DNA of 24,962 bases from Elysia marginata (GCA_019649035.1 BMAT01000196.1:1-24962); one strand, 5' to 3'. Counted from the stretch's first letter, positions 14,518-23,983 are shown. Numbers and translations: made by a program. The notes: generated by a model not told the origin, from the letters alone.

Positions 14518-16560
14518 GTGATTGTAAATCAGATGCTATTCTATATTTTCATTATTGGAATAGTTTCCTTCCTACTCACCTATGCCTTTTATTTCTACAA
14601 ATCTCATTCTTCTGATAAGACTTTGTACTATACGCTCTTTTCACTTCGCTTTGCGGGGCTATTTATCATTTTGTTTTTATTACTCTCTCCCCAAATAGAT
14701 TTAGAAGAGCAAGTTGTAAAAAAACCAAAATTAGTTATAGCAATAGACAATACACAATCCATTTCTCATTTTAAAAAATCTAAATGGGTTCGTCTGGTTG
14801 TTGATAGTTTGAAAAACTCTAAAAAACTGAGTCGATCTTTTGATATGGTTTTCGCCCCTTTTGCTAAAGACTTGTCTCTTAGCGATTCCATTTCATTTAA
14901 CAAACGACAAACAGACATCGGCAAATCTTTAGAAACAATCCAAAGGCTCTATTCTAATTATGGGGAAAAGGTAGCTCTTTTGCTCATCACAGACGGGAAT
15001 ACCACAGAGGGTAACAACTATACTCATCAAAATTTCGCCCGTAATCTGAGGATATACCCTATGGTAGTTGGCGACACAATTCCCAAAGTAGATTTGAAGA
15101 TAGAAAACATAAATGCAAACCCTTACACCTCCAAAGGCAATGTGTTTCCGACAGAGATATTTAGCAAATATGACGGAGAAAAACCAGTGCAGACAGTATG
15201 CGAAATAAGTCGAAACGGAAAAAAAATATTTTCTGAGAACCTATATTTTAACAAGCTCAATCGTTCCAAAGTGATTAAAGCTTTTTTAAAGTCCGGAACA
15301 GTAGGTATGAATCATTTCAAGGTGCTATTAAAACCGATCCCTAAAGAATCCAATATCTTAAATAATAAAAAGGAATTTGCGATTGAGGTTTTGGATAAAA
15401 AGGTAAATGTTATTGTCGTCTCTAGTATTGTCCATCCTGATTTGGGTACCCTCAAAAAGAGTTTAAAAAATGCCAATGGGTATGATTTTAGGCTCATACG
15501 ACCAAAGCAGAGATATGAGCTTTGGAAAGAAAAAGGGATTTTTATACTCTACCAACCCGATAATAATTTCCGGAACATTTTTAGAAAAATACAAGCGTAT
15601 AAAAAGAACTATTTGATCATCACAGGCACAAAAACCGATTGGTCTTTTTTAAATAGTATCCAAAGGGAAATCTCTCTTAGTACATCTATCAAAGATACGG
15701 AGGAGACGCAACCCATCTTTAACTCAGACTATCACAACTTTGTGATTAACAATTTTTCTTTTCTAAACTATCCACCTCTATTGTCCCAATTTGGCACTCT
15801 AAAAGCTTCAATTCCCCTAGCATCCCTTTTTTTTAAGTCTATAAACGGTATTTCTACCGATATTCCTCTAATGGCAACAGCAGAGTCTCAGGGCAACAGA
15901 AGAGGGTTTTTATTTGGAGAGGGCATTTGGAAATGGCGAATGAAAGACTATCTAGAACACAAAACCTTTAGGATTTTTGACGATCTATTTGGGAAATTCA
16001 TTTATTATCTTTCCCAAGATAATAGCAGGGATCGGCTGGTAGTTGATAGTAAACAATTTTACAATCAAGGAGATGTACAGATTGTAGCGCGTTATTTTGA
16101 CAAAGACTACAATTTTGATGACAGAGCAGTTATGCAAATAGAGATGAAGAATAAAGACGGTTTTGTACAAGACGCCATAATGACCTTGAAAAAAGGCTAT
16201 TATAAAGCCTCTTTTAATAGCGCACCAGCGGGAAGCTACACCTACAAAATATCAGTAAAAGGAGTACCCAATATGGCGAGAGAGGGACAGCTTAAGGTAT
16301 TGGAATACAACGCAGAAAAACAATTTGAAAAGGCAGACATAGACAAATTGAGGGTAATTGCCAAAACTACTAATGGTGAGCTTGTGTTTTCTTTTTCACA
16401 ATTTCAAAACACCCTCTTTTCTTCAGAAGAAACGGCAAAGCCCATCGTTAAAAAGATTTCTAAGCCCATTCACCTATTGGATATAACATGGCTATTTCTC
16501 ACCCTTGTGGGGATATTTTCTGCGGAGTGGTTTCTTAGAAAACGGAACGGCTTGGTTTAG
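14518..16560 (+). CDS. Membrane protein with von Willebrand A-like segment, function unknown
   Basis: 680 residues. Two N-terminal membrane helices (about 7-25 and 38-57) precede a segment like a vWA domain: 'LVIAIDNTQSI' has D77-x-T79-x-S81 in the place of the metal site, and 'LLITDGNTTEG' is like the usual second half. A long periplasmic-type middle part follows, and a last helix sits near 653-673 before a basic tail ('RKRNG'). The plan resembles BatA/BatB-like or CARDB-type Bacteroidota membrane proteins, but I cannot name a family firmly. The start shown is GTG 14518, two bases after the fabG stop; ATG 14533 (residue 6) is an equally good start. Likely the third gene of the sucD-fabG unit. 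Substrate and partner are unknown. Confidence 0.75.
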   Translation: MIVNQMLFYIFIIGIVSFLLTYAFYFYKSHSSDKTLYYTLFSLRFAGLFIILFLLLSPQIDLEEQVVKKPKLVIAIDNTQSISHFKKSKWVRLVVDSLKNSKKLSRSFDMVFAPFAKDLSLSDSISFNKRQTDIGKSLETIQRLYSNYGEKVALLLITDGNTTEGNNYTHQNFARNLRIYPMVVGDTIPKVDLKIENINANPYTSKGNVFPTEIFSKYDGEKPVQTVCEISRNGKKIFSENLYFNKLNRSKVIKAFLKSGTVGMNHFKVLLKPIPKESNILNNKKEFAIEVLDKKVNVIVVSSIVHPDLGTLKKSLKNANGYDFRLIRPKQRYELWKEKGIFILYQPDNNFRNIFRKIQAYKKNYLIITGTKTDWSFLNSIQREISLSTSIKDTEETQPIFNSDYHNFVINNFSFLNYPPLLSQFGTLKASIPLASLFFKSINGISTDIPLMATAESQGNRRGFLFGEGIWKWRMKDYLEHKTFRIFDDLFGKFIYYLSQDNSRDRLVVDSKQFYNQGDVQIVARYFDKDYNFDDRAVMQIEMKNKDGFVQDAIMTLKKGYYKASFNSAPAGSYTYKISVKGVPNMAREGQLKVLEYNAEKQFEKADIDKLRVIAKTTNGELVFSFSQFQNTLFSSEETAKPIVKKISKPIHLLDITWLFLTLVGIFSAEWFLRKRNGLV

Positions 16561-16619
16561 AGTTTTTTCGAAAACATAAATGTAACCTCTTTTGATCACA
16601 ATTTTCTATCTGAAATTAT

Positions 16620-17621
16620 TTACTCTTTTGCCCAACTAGCAACAGTTTTTGCCCAGTCATCCCTATCATTTAGGCAGGGTACAAGATGGAAAGATTCGCC
16701 TCCATTTTCCAAAAAAGAGACTCTAGCTTCTTTTCCTATTTCTTCCAAAGTCTCCAGACAGTCGGATACGAAAGCAGGCATAACCACTGCCAAATTCTTG
16801 ACTCCTTTTTGGGGCAGGTTAGCTATGGTTTGGTCTGTATAGGGTTGCAACCAGGGGTCTACACCCAATCTCGATTGGAAAGAAGTCTGAAAAAGGGCAT
16901 CTTTTAAATTCAATTTTTTGACCACACTTTGGGTGGTGGCATAGCATTGATGCCGATAGCAAAATTCATGTGCGGGATTGGCTTTTTGGCAACATTCATC
17001 AAGCTTGCAGTGGGATTTGGTAATATCTCTCTTTTTAATGTGCCTTTCCGGAACACCATGATAGGAAAACAAGAGGTAGTCATAGTTTTTTCCTTTCAAA
17101 AATGCTTTTATACTCCCCGATAATACTTCTATATAGTCTCTTCTATTATAGAAAGCAGGGATATGTTTTAAGGTCATATCAGGGAAGAAATTCCGGACAA
17201 CTTTTTCAGCCAATACATTGACTGTCTCGGTTGTGGCCATAGCAAATTGGGGGTACAGAGGGAGCATAATAACCTCTTTTACGCCCTTTTCACAAAGTGC
17301 TTGTAGCCCTGATTTTATAGAAGGAGAGCCGTATCGCATTCCTATTTCGACAGGTATATCCAAATATTTTTGAACCTTTTCTCTTAATCTTTTGGTGAGA
17401 ACAATTAGTGGAGACCCCTCATCCCACCAAATAGTTTTATACGCGTGGGCAGATTTTTTTGGTCGGGTGTTCAAAATAATCCCCCTTACGATAAATACCC
17501 GAAGCCAATAGGGGACATCTATCACCCTTTCATCCATAAGGAATTCATCTAGATAACGCTTGACATCTTTTGGGTCGTAACTGTCAGGTGACCCGAGGTT
17601 TACTAATAAATATCCTTTCAT
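16620..17621 (-). CDS. hemH: Ferrochelatase
   Basis: Inserts Fe2+ into protoporphyrin IX, the last step of protohaem synthesis. 333 residues. Family marks: 'LLVNLGSPDS' (5-14), 'PLYPQFAMATTET' (121-133), the metal/acid-base 'FSYHGVPERH' with H188, 'TSFQSRLGVDPWLQPYT' (246-262), and 'DCLETLEEI' with E290. Odd point: a cysteine-rich insert at 205-226 (C205, C210, C211, C221, C226). In some bacterial ferrochelatases an internal segment with four cysteines holds a [2Fe-2S] cluster; the same may hold here (inference). It lies six bases downstream of purL, so it is probably the second gene of that transcript. Confidence 0.96.
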   Translation of the reverse strand: MKGYLLVNLGSPDSYDPKDVKRYLDEFLMDERVIDVPYWLRVFIVRGIILNTRPKKSAHAYKTIWWDEGSPLIVLTKRLREKVQKYLDIPVEIGMRYGSPSIKSGLQALCEKGVKEVIMLPLYPQFAMATTETVNVLAEKVVRNFFPDMTLKHIPAFYNRRDYIEVLSGSIKAFLKGKNYDYLLFSYHGVPERHIKKRDITKSHCKLDECCQKANPAHEFCYRHQCYATTQSVVKKLNLKDALFQTSFQSRLGVDPWLQPYTDQTIANLPQKGVKNLAVVMPAFVSDCLETLEEIGKEARVSFLENGGESFHLVPCLNDRDDWAKTVASWAKE

Positions 17622-17627
17622 TTTTTG

Positions 17628-20600
17628 TCAAAGGTTTTCTATCCACTCCCTTGCATTTGCAAATGCTTGTAACCACGGGGACACTTCATCTTCTCTATTG
17701 GTAGGGTAGTAGGACCAGTTCCAAGGGAATATAGACCGTTCAAAGTGTGGCATACTCGCCAAGTGCCTCCCATCTTTGGAACATATCATAGCTGTGTTGT
17801 AGTCCGATCCATTGGGGTTTGCAGGAAACCCATTGTAGCCAAATTTTGCCACAATATTGTATTTATTCTCTTCCAAAACTAGTGAAAATCGTCCTTCCGC
17901 GTGGGCAGACCAAATCCCCAATGTGTTACCAGAGAGACCAGACAGCATTACAGAATTATTTTCTAAAATTTTAACAGATGTAAAAATACATTCAAATTTT
18001 CTGGACAGATTGTGTTCCATCTTTGGGTGTTTGGCCAATTCTGGGTAAATTATCCCTAATTCTACAAACAGCTGACATCCGTTACATATCCCCAAAGATA
18101 AGGTGTCCTCACGGGCAAAAAATTGGCTCAGGGCTTTGTTGGCTTTTTTGTTGTAGCGGAAAGTCCCCGCCCACCCTTTTGCAGATCCCAGCACATCACT
18201 ATTTGAAAAGCCCCCCACAGCCCCTAAAAATTTAATGTCCTCCAGGGTTTCTCTACCCGAAACGAGGTCTGTCATATGAATGTCTTTTACATCAAAACCC
18301 GCTAAGTACATCGCATAGGCCATTTCCCTCTCCGAGTTGCTCCCCTTTTCTCTAATGACAGCTGCTTTTGGTCTGTTAGATGGACGGGGGGGTAATTTTC
18401 CTGTAAAAAACTTTGGGAATGTGTATTTCAGGGGTTGGTTTTTATAGTTTTCAAACCGCTGTTTAGCTTTCTCGACACCGCTCTGTTTTTGGTCCAAAAG
18501 ATAGGACGTTTCAAACCACAGGTCTCGGTAGTGCGAAATTTCAAATTCGAAGTTTTTGCCGTAGTTTTGGACTTTCAGTTTACCCGACTTATTGACATAT
18601 CCTATCTCAAATATTGAAATACCAACTTTTTGAAGTTCCTCATAAGTGTTATCATCTGTTTGAATAACCAAAGAGGCATTTTCGGAGAAAAGAAGCTTGG
18701 TTGTGTCTTCCTCTCCCAAAGATGTCAAATCTACACTTGCACCTAGTTCACTATCTGCAAAACACATCTCCAAAAGGGTGGTGATAAGCCCCCCTGAAGA
18801 GACATCATGACCAGCATATACGGTTTTCTTTTTAATAAAATTTTGAATACAATCAAATGTACGACTGAAAAGAGAATGGTCTTTAATGGACCATGTTTCG
18901 CTACCAACACGCCCACATATTTGGGCAAATGCAGAGCCTCCCAAACTAAAATGATCTGAAGAAAGCCCTACATAATATATCTTTTGATTGTTGTTTTGTA
19001 ATATGGGTTCTACAACCTTTTTAATGTCGGAGCAATGCCCCGTAGCAGAAACAATAAGTGTCCCCGGTGCATTAACCTCAAAGCCCGGATACTTTTGGGT
19101 CATGGAAAGGGAGTCTTTGCCAGTCGGAATGTTGATTTTTAATGCTATGGCAAATTCTGAGCATGCTTTTACCGCCTCGTAAAGTCTTGTATTTTCTCCT
19201 TTTTGATTGCATGGCCACATCCAATTGGCAGAGAGGGACACTCCCTTTAATCCATCATTTATAGGTGCCCAAATGATATTCGTCAAAGCCTCTGCGATAC
19301 TGTTTATACTCCCTTTTTTCGGATCGATAAGTCCTGTTATAGGGCTGTGTCCAATAGCTGTGGCAATGCCCTCCTCCCCTTTGTAATCTATTGCTACAAC
19401 GCCTACATTGTTGAGCGGTAATTGTAAAGCCCCCACACACTGTTGCTTGGCAACTCTCCCAGAAACACATCTATCTACTTTATTAGTCAGCCAATCTTTA
19501 CAGCCGACAGATTCTAATTTTAATAGCTGAGCGACTGAGTCATAAATATTTTCCCAATCAAAGGAAAGTATTTTATAATTAGTTTCTCTAGAGGTGTCTT
19601 CCAAAATCATTTTTGGAGGATCCCCCAGCAAATCTTTTATTTTTAGGTTAATGGGGGGCTCCTTTTTCTTTTTGGAATGGCATTTGAAGTAATTGTCCCC
19701 AGTTACTTTCCCCACTACATAAAGTGGGGTCCGCTCCCTGTCTGAAATGGCTTTGAGCAGGTCTAAATTTTTGGCATCTATGATCAGTCCCATACGCTCT
19801 TGGGATTCGTTCCCTATCAACTCTTTGGCAGAAAGGGATGGGTCTCCCACCGGAAGATTGTCCATATTGATGGTTCCCCCTGTTTTTTCTAATAGCTCCA
19901 AAAGGCAGTTCAAGTGTCCTCCAGCCCCGTGGTCGTGGATGGACTGAATAGGGTTGTGGTCCCGCTCTACCATTGCCCTTATCGTATTGGCTACCCTTTT
20001 TTGCATTTCGGGGTTGGAACGTTGTACGGCGTTGAGTTCTACAGAGCTGTCTGATGACCCCGTATCTGTAGAAGAAACGGCCGCTCCCCCCATACCAATT
20101 CGGTAATTGTCCCCTCCCAACACAACTACCTTTTGATTTTTTTTAGGAAGGTATTTTTGACTTTGATTTTGCTTCGCGTAGCCTACGCCACCTGCTAGCA
20201 TAATGACCTTGTCATAGCCTAGTATACTGTTGTTTTCCTCATGTTCAAAAGTAAACACAGAGCCTACGATAAGAGGTTGCCCAAATTTGTTACCAAAATC
20301 TGATGTGCCATCGGACGCCTTGATGAGAATTTCCGAAGGAGATTGATATTTCCAAGCTCTTTCTTGAACTATCTGCTCCCACGATCTATCTTCTTTTAAT
20401 CGGGAATAAGAGGTCATATAGACAGCGGTTCCTGCAAGGGGGAGTGACCCCAATCCCCCCGCGAGCCGGTCTCTTATTTCCCCACCCGAGCCCGTCGCGG
20501 CCCCATTGAAAGGCTCTACTGTGGTGGGGAAGTTGTGCGTTTCTGCTTTTAGTGAAATCACACTCTCAAAGTCATGTTCTCTATAAAAACCTGCCTGATT

Positions 20601-21275
20601 GGTATACGAAGGTGCAAACTGACTGGCTACAGGACCCTTTATAAAAGCGACATTATCCTTGTAGGCAGACACCAAATTTTCAGAATGTTTTTTGGAAGTC
20701 TCTTTTATCATCTGAAAGAGACTCTTTGGCTTTTCCTTCCCATCAATTATGAAACGACCGTTGAATATCTTGTGGCGACAATGCTCTGAATTGACCTGAG
20801 AAAAACCAAAAACTTCACAGTCCTTAAGCGGTCTGTTAAGTGCTTTTGATAAGTCTTTCAAATACAAAATTTCACTCTCTGAAAGAGCTAATCCCTCTTG
20901 CTTGTTATAAGATTCTATATTCTCTATTTCAATTATAGGGTTAGGTTTTACAGGAATATCAAAAATATCTTGCCGTAAGCCATCATATTCCATCAGTAGT
21001 ATTTTGTCGTAATTATTGCATTTGGATAGCGGGGTAAATGACTCAATGCGTTGGATATTTTCTATCCCCATGTTTTGGGTAATTTCTACGGCGTTGGTAC
21101 TCCATGGGCTTATCATAGAAGGTCTAGTTCCAATGAAAATACCCTCTATATTTTCTTCTTTTAGTTGCGGGATGCCAAATAGCCATTCTAATTTATTAAT
21201 GTCTTCTGTCTTTATTTTGCAAGCAGTTTGAACGGCGATCACTTTGAGATTAGAATACCTAAAAAATAAAACCAT
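17628..21275 (-). CDS. purL: Phosphoribosylformylglycinamidine synthase, single-chain form
   Basis: Fourth step of purine synthesis: FGAR + glutamine + ATP to FGAM. 1215 residues in one chain: N-terminal PurS-like part, the linker ending in 'SEHCRHKIFNGRF', two AIRS-like ATPase halves ('SLKAETHNFPTTVEPFNGAATGSGGEIRD' early, 'TGKDSLSMTQKYPG' later) and a class I glutaminase from about 985. The glutaminase triad is C1064 ('LGICNGCQLF'), H1177 and E1179 ('MPHFERSIFPWNW'). It is slightly shorter than the E. coli enzyme (about 1295), as is usual for this phylum. The ATG at 21275 follows a well-formed promoter at 21303-21332. Full length with no break. Confidence 0.97.
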   Translation of the reverse strand: MVLFFRYSNLKVIAVQTACKIKTEDINKLEWLFGIPQLKEENIEGIFIGTRPSMISPWSTNAVEITQNMGIENIQRIESFTPLSKCNNYDKILLMEYDGLRQDIFDIPVKPNPIIEIENIESYNKQEGLALSESEILYLKDLSKALNRPLKDCEVFGFSQVNSEHCRHKIFNGRFIIDGKEKPKSLFQMIKETSKKHSENLVSAYKDNVAFIKGPVASQFAPSYTNQAGFYREHDFESVISLKAETHNFPTTVEPFNGAATGSGGEIRDRLAGGLGSLPLAGTAVYMTSYSRLKEDRSWEQIVQERAWKYQSPSEILIKASDGTSDFGNKFGQPLIVGSVFTFEHEENNSILGYDKVIMLAGGVGYAKQNQSQKYLPKKNQKVVVLGGDNYRIGMGGAAVSSTDTGSSDSSVELNAVQRSNPEMQKRVANTIRAMVERDHNPIQSIHDHGAGGHLNCLLELLEKTGGTINMDNLPVGDPSLSAKELIGNESQERMGLIIDAKNLDLLKAISDRERTPLYVVGKVTGDNYFKCHSKKKKEPPINLKIKDLLGDPPKMILEDTSRETNYKILSFDWENIYDSVAQLLKLESVGCKDWLTNKVDRCVSGRVAKQQCVGALQLPLNNVGVVAIDYKGEEGIATAIGHSPITGLIDPKKGSINSIAEALTNIIWAPINDGLKGVSLSANWMWPCNQKGENTRLYEAVKACSEFAIALKINIPTGKDSLSMTQKYPGFEVNAPGTLIVSATGHCSDIKKVVEPILQNNNQKIYYVGLSSDHFSLGGSAFAQICGRVGSETWSIKDHSLFSRTFDCIQNFIKKKTVYAGHDVSSGGLITTLLEMCFADSELGASVDLTSLGEEDTTKLLFSENASLVIQTDDNTYEELQKVGISIFEIGYVNKSGKLKVQNYGKNFEFEISHYRDLWFETSYLLDQKQSGVEKAKQRFENYKNQPLKYTFPKFFTGKLPPRPSNRPKAAVIREKGSNSEREMAYAMYLAGFDVKDIHMTDLVSGRETLEDIKFLGAVGGFSNSDVLGSAKGWAGTFRYNKKANKALSQFFAREDTLSLGICNGCQLFVELGIIYPELAKHPKMEHNLSRKFECIFTSVKILENNSVMLSGLSGNTLGIWSAHAEGRFSLVLEENKYNIVAKFGYNGFPANPNGSDYNTAMICSKDGRHLASMPHFERSIFPWNWSYYPTNREDEVSPWLQAFANAREWIENL

Positions 21276-21302
21276 TTATAAATGGGTATCAAACAATTTA
21301 AG

Positions 21303-21332
21303 CAAAGTTATTCTTTTTTAACCCGCTATCAA
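21303..21332 (-). promoter_or_regulatory. Promoter of purL-hemH (TTG-N19-TAACTTTG)
   Basis: On the minus strand TTG (plus 21332-21330) is followed by exactly 19 bases and then TAACTTTG (plus 21310-21303). This is a full match to the Bacteroidota housekeeping promoter, TTG-N19-TAnnTTTG. The transcript would start about 21-23 bases before the purL ATG. It is the best promoter in the window and supports the phylum assignment. Confidence 0.75.
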
Positions 21333-21370
21333 TACATTTTAAGGCAAGTTTAATCAACAGAGACGGGGAG

Positions 21371-21393
21371 TGTAAGAAAAAAACTTACATTTG
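21371..21393 (+). promoter_or_regulatory. Promoter -7 element overlapped by inverted repeat TGTAAG-N7-CTTACA
   Basis: TACATTTG (21386-21393) fits TAnnTTTG and lies 46 bases before the ATG at 21440. Its first bases are the right arm of TGTAAG (21371-21376) / CTTACA (21384-21389). An inverted repeat overlapping the -7 element is a common layout for a repressor site. A GGAGG at 21409-21413 is 26 bases from the main ATG, and a nine-codon ORF (21407-21436) ends three bases before it. Confidence 0.4.
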
Positions 21394-21439
21394 TCTATAT
21401 TTCATTATGGAGGTAAAAACCATTATATACCGATAAATT

Positions 21440-22300
21440 ATGAACTTATACCCGATAGATGCAGGAAACTTTAAATTAGACGGAGGGGCTATGTTTGGAG
21501 TTGTTCCTAAAAGCATTTGGCAACGCACCAACCCTGCCGACAGTAATAATATGATAGACCTTGCTACCCGTTGCCTGTTGGTAGAAGATGGTAACAGATT
21601 GACACTCATAGACACCGGTATGGGCAACAAACAAGACGACAAGTTTTTTGGTTATTACTATCTGTGGGGTGCCTTAAACATAGACAAGTCGCTGGCAAAA
21701 TATGGGTTTCACCGAGATGATATTACCGATGTATTATTAACACATCTACACTTTGACCACTGCGGGGGTTGTATTCAGTGGAATAAGGATAGAACAGGCT
21801 ATGAACCCGCCTTTAAAAACGCTAAGTTTTGGACCAATAAAAAACACTGGGAGTGGGCTACCAAACCCAATGTGAGAGAAGCCCCCTCTTTTAGAAAAGA
21901 AAATCTCTCACCGATGGAAATATCTGGGCAACTTCATTTTGTTGGGGTAGATGAAGGTAGCACACTTGTCAAAACAAATTTGGGATTTGATGTGATGTTA
22001 GTAGATGGGCATACAGAAAAACAGATGCTCCCCATTATCAAATACAAGGGAAAAACAGGGGTATATGTAGCCGATTTGGTGCCGACCCTAGGGCATCTTC
22101 CCATTGCCTATGTGATGGGATTTGATGTAAGGCCACTTTTGTCTTTGGAAGAGAAAGAGCGGTTTCTAAAAATGGCCGTGGAAAATGACTATCTGCTTGT
22201 CTTTGGACATGATGCTCATAATGAGGTTTGTAGCCTAACACAGACGGAAAGGGGCGTGAGGCATGATCAAACCTACACCTTTGCAGAAGTATTTGCATAA
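21440..22300 (+). CDS. Metallo-beta-lactamase-fold hydrolase
   Basis: 286 residues with a complete binuclear metal site: 'HLHFDH' (H102, H104, D106, H107), H191 in 'DGHT', D212 in 'ADLVP' and H257 in 'GHD'. The N-terminus 'LYPIDAGNFKLDGGAMFGVVPK' and the insert 'WATKPNVREAPSFRKENL' resemble the lactonase-like (AHL lactonase / methyl parathion hydrolase) branch of the superfamily, not glyoxalase II or RNase J. The substrate is unknown; I would not claim quorum quenching without a test. No signal peptide is seen, so it is cytosolic. Eight bases separate it from the ABC ATPase gene, which suggests an operon. Confidence 0.82.
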   Translation: MNLYPIDAGNFKLDGGAMFGVVPKSIWQRTNPADSNNMIDLATRCLLVEDGNRLTLIDTGMGNKQDDKFFGYYYLWGALNIDKSLAKYGFHRDDITDVLLTHLHFDHCGGCIQWNKDRTGYEPAFKNAKFWTNKKHWEWATKPNVREAPSFRKENLSPMEISGQLHFVGVDEGSTLVKTNLGFDVMLVDGHTEKQMLPIIKYKGKTGVYVADLVPTLGHLPIAYVMGFDVRPLLSLEEKERFLKMAVENDYLLVFGHDAHNEVCSLTQTERGVRHDQTYTFAEVFA

Positions 22301-22308
22301 ACAGCCTC

Positions 22309-23907
22309 ATGCTAGAAATAAAAAATCTAAAGATTTCTCTGTGCAAGGGAGTGGCGCGAGAAGTCATACTCAAAGGCATGAGCCTCACCCTATCTCCCAA
22401 CGAAATTTTGGGCATTATTGGCGAGTCCGGTAGTGGCAAGTCTGTTTTGGCAATGTCTATTTTGCGATTGCTCAGACCTAGTGTGTTTAGAATAGATAGC
22501 GGTGAAATCTATTTTGAGAAAACGAATTTGCTCCAAGTATCTCAAAAAATGATAAAAGCCATAAGAGGAAATGAAATTTCTATGGTGTTTCAGGAGCCTA
22601 TGAGCGCACTCAACCCCGTTATAAAATGTGGTAAACAGGTGGAAGAAGTGTTCAAAATCCATACCCGTATTCCGAAAAGTGTGCGCGTTGAAAAAGTACT
22701 CCAACTGTTTGAAAAAGTAAGATTACACGACCCAAAAATCATTTTTAACAAGTATCCCCACCAAATAAGTGGCGGGCAAAAGCAACGCGTAATTTTTGCC
22801 ATGGCCATGGCACTAGACCCTAAACTATTGATAGCCGATGAACCCACAACAGCACTAGACAAGCATACCCAGTTGGAGATAGTGGACTTGATAAAGACCT
22901 TGCAAAAGGAAACGGGAATGAGTGTCCTTTTTATCTCCCATGACTTGAACTTGATAAAAGAAACCGCAGATAGATTAATAGTAATGCGATATGGTGAGAC
23001 TGTAGAGACAAATACTCCAAAAAATCTCTTTGAAAAACCTTGTCATCCCTATACGAAAGCTCTAGTTTTTTCCCTACCCAAAGATAGAGAAAGACCCAAA
23101 AGGTTGCCCACTATACAGGACTTCTTAAAAGACACCTCTCCCAATATAAGTTTTGAAAGTGATAGGGAACAACAAGAGAAGCGGACAAAAATTCACTGCT
23201 CTCCCCCATTGTTAGAGCTCAAAAATATCGGAAAAGTGTACCAATCCAAAGCATTTTTATGCCGTAAAGAAATCCAACAAAAGGTGTTAGAAAGGGTTAA
23301 TTTTTCTATATATGCCGGTGAAACGCTGGGTTTAGTTGGGGAGAGTGGTAGCGGAAAATCTACTTTAGGAAATCTCATTTTGAAACTCATAGCGCCTTCA
23401 CAAGGGCAAATTTTCTTTAACGGTGTTGATATAACCGCACTTTCTCAAAAGGAAATGCAAGCCTATCGCTCACAAATACAAATGATATTTCAGGATCCTT
23501 TTGAGTCTCTTAACCCGTTGCTTACAGTTGGCTCTGCCATACTTGAAACATTGAAGGTACACCGTGTGGGATACAGTCACAGTATGCGTAAAGAAATGGT
23601 TATGGACCTACTTAAAAAGGTGGGTTTGGATCCAACACATTTTTACAGGTATCCTCATCAGTTCAGTGGGGGACAAAGACAACGCATAGGAATAGCGCGA
23701 AGCATCGCTATGAAGCCCAAACTTGTAATTTGTGATGAGGTGGTCTCGGCCTTGGACATTTCTATTCGGGCACAGGTACTCAATTTACTAAATGATTTAA
23801 AAGAACAATTTGGGTTTGGGTATTTGTTTATCTCCCATAATATGCAGATTGTCCGCTATATGTCAGACCGTATTATCCATCTAGAAAAAGGGTGTATCAA
23901 AGAATAG
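22309..23907 (+). CDS. ABC transporter ATP-binding protein, two nucleotide-binding domains (peptide/nickel family)
   Basis: 532 residues holding two complete ATPases in one chain, like YejF or a DppD-DppF fusion. First domain: Walker A 'GESGSGKS' (38-45), signature 'ISGGQKQR' (153-160), Walker B 'LLIADEP' (173-179), H211. Second domain: Walker A 'GESGSGKST' (344-352), signature 'FSGGQRQR' (452-459), Walker B 'LVICDE' (472-477), H510. Between them lie the 'HPYTKAL' segment (246-252), typical of oligopeptide importers, and a linker without the usual Cys cluster. The permease and binding-protein genes are not in the window, so it must pair with parts coded elsewhere. Start ATG 22309, eight bases after the hydrolase gene. 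Confidence 0.93.
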   Translation: MLEIKNLKISLCKGVAREVILKGMSLTLSPNEILGIIGESGSGKSVLAMSILRLLRPSVFRIDSGEIYFEKTNLLQVSQKMIKAIRGNEISMVFQEPMSALNPVIKCGKQVEEVFKIHTRIPKSVRVEKVLQLFEKVRLHDPKIIFNKYPHQISGGQKQRVIFAMAMALDPKLLIADEPTTALDKHTQLEIVDLIKTLQKETGMSVLFISHDLNLIKETADRLIVMRYGETVETNTPKNLFEKPCHPYTKALVFSLPKDRERPKRLPTIQDFLKDTSPNISFESDREQQEKRTKIHCSPPLLELKNIGKVYQSKAFLCRKEIQQKVLERVNFSIYAGETLGLVGESGSGKSTLGNLILKLIAPSQGQIFFNGVDITALSQKEMQAYRSQIQMIFQDPFESLNPLLTVGSAILETLKVHRVGYSHSMRKEMVMDLLKKVGLDPTHFYRYPHQFSGGQRQRIGIARSIAMKPKLVICDEVVSALDISIRAQVLNLLNDLKEQFGFGYLFISHNMQIVRYMSDRIIHLEKGCIKE

Positions 23908-23909
23908 GG

Positions 23910-23940
23910 CTGATAGATATAGAAAAAAGCTATATATCAG
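23910..23940 (+). terminator. Imperfect hairpin after the ABC ATPase gene
   Basis: CTGATAGATATAG (23910-23922) pairs with CTATATATCAG (23930-23940) apart from a two-base bulge, loop AAAAAAG. It begins three bases after the stop. It is AT-rich and lacks a clear U-tract, so termination is likely but not certain. Confidence 0.4.
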
Positions 23941-23983
23941 TCATTTCGCTTGTCAAACTAAAAAACTACCAGGGTTCTATATT

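Noticed and set aside
16562..16575. GTTTT-TTCG-AAAAC mini-hairpin between the membrane protein and hemH
   Set aside because: Five weak A-T/G-C pairs with a loop closed by U-A and no U-tract after it; too weak to call a terminator.
19255..19470. Various ORFs of 60-100 codons inside purL, polA, sucD and the ABC gene on other frames
   Set aside because: Shadows of the long conserved genes; no independent start, codon or homology support.
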